Source: Candidatus Latescibacterota bacterium | GTDB lineage: Bacteria > Latescibacterota > MVCY01 | Length of the DNA: 5,423 bases | Direction of reading: 5' to 3' | Assembly (NCBI GenBank): GCA_030640765.1 | Contig: DAOWIT010000068.1 | Coordinates: 1-5,423, forward strand | In this document: positions 5,103 to 5,423 of the stretch, one piece after another | Numbering within the stretch: the first letter of the stretch is position 1 | Layout of the letters: the number at the start of each line of letters is the position of its first letter | Notes under the pieces: generated by a model | The model's database searches: none | The model's input: only the letters and a program-made list of their open reading frames with translations | Told to the model about the DNA's origin: nothing | Made by a program: the position numbers and the translations under genes

Positions 5103-5423
5103 TTAGTGCAACCAGCGAGCAACGTCGTTGAAAGTTACATAAGCCATTAGCAAAACGATAATTGCCAGCCCAATCTTAGTCGTCGCCAGTCTCAACTTCC
5201 TGGGAATAGGTCTTCTGATAGCACCTTCGACCAGTAGAAATAGAATCACCCCTCCGTCGACGATGGGGATAGGAATGAGATTAATCAGTCCTAAGTTGAT
5301 GCTCAAAAAGGCAGCGAAGCCGAACAGGTTTTTCCATCCCCAGCGCGCGGTTTCACCAGCCATTTGAGCGATGAGCATGGGGCCACCCAAAAGACGAGGA
5401 GAGATCTGCCCCGAAAGTAATCC
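5103..5423 (-). CDS. rseP: RseP-type site-2 membrane metalloprotease, C-terminal part, 5' end cut by window edge
   Basis: These intramembrane zinc proteases (M50 family) cut membrane-anchored regulators such as anti-sigma factors. The 106 residues read in frame from the right edge are the C-terminal quarter: LSGQISP followed by GGPMLIAQMAGETAR (about 3-26), a hydrophobic segment leading into the family motif NLIPIPIVDGG (48-58), and a final hydrophobic helix (about 82-98) ending in FNDVARWLH. The Asp of the DGG motif (Asp56 of the fragment) is the third zinc ligand in the family. The HExxH site and PDZ domain would lie beyond the window. The reading frame is open through the window edge, so an internal TTG or ATG should not be taken as the true start. 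The order rseP-ndk, with an 11-base gap, suggests co-transcription. Whether it acts in a sigma-E-like stress pathway cannot be judged from the fragment. Confidence 0.92.
   Translation of the reverse strand, partial: GLLSGQISPRLLGGPMLIAQMAGETARWGWKNLFGFAAFLSINLGLINLIPIPIVDGGVILFLLVEGAIRRPIPRKLRLATTKIGLAIIVLLMAYVTFNDVARWLH

Noticed and set aside
1..5423. Search for a new defence, secretion or mobile system
   Set aside because: Every long minus-strand frame matches a known housekeeping family. There is no transposase, integrase, toxin-antitoxin pair, tRNA or composition shift, and the only unexplained structure is the inverted repeat near 350-448.

Overview
The window is a compact, single-direction stretch of bacterial chromosome. 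All eight recognisable genes lie on the minus strand, so they are transcribed from high to low coordinates. In transcription order they are: the C-terminal end of an RseP-type site-2 membrane protease (cut by the right edge), nucleoside diphosphate kinase (ndk), the small FAD/[2Fe-2S] subunit and then the large FAD/[4Fe-4S] subunit of an NfnAB/SudAB-type flavoenzyme, a DUF177/YceD protein, ribosomal protein L32 (rpmF), phosphate acyltransferase PlsX, and the N-terminal third of the ketoacyl-ACP synthase FabH (cut by the left edge).

Organism: type II fatty-acid synthesis genes, a zinc-ribbon L32 and RseP show that this is a bacterium. The NfnAB/SudAB pair is most typical of anaerobes and thermophiles, so an anaerobic, perhaps uncultivated, lineage is a reasonable inference. 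The composition looks moderate in GC and even across the window, with no sign of recently acquired genes. I cannot place a phylum from this sequence alone.

Layout: rseP-ndk-small subunit (about 5423 to 3814) form one tightly packed block with gaps of 11 and 51 bases. A 183-base AT-richer gap (3631-3813) separates the two flavoenzyme subunits and carries a good sigma70-like promoter that should drive the second block. That block is large subunit-DUF177-rpmF-plsX-fabH. Its first two genes overlap by 4 bases (ATGA), and the next gaps are 34, 32 and 137 bases. The YceD-rpmF-plsX-fabH order is a classic bacterial arrangement linking ribosome assembly to membrane lipid synthesis. What is less expected is the translational coupling of a redox-enzyme subunit to its head.

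Functionally, FabH starts fatty-acid chains and PlsX passes finished acyl chains to phospholipid synthesis. The Nfn-like enzyme could balance NADH, NADPH and ferredoxin pools, including NADPH for fatty-acid reduction (inference). The main non-genic structure is an approximately 100-base inverted-repeat element in the plsX-fabH gap, with arms built of 8-base tandem repeats. I found no defence system, CRISPR array, RNA gene, transposase or clearly new multi-gene system. Apart from the hairpin element and the operon linkage, this is an ordinary housekeeping region.
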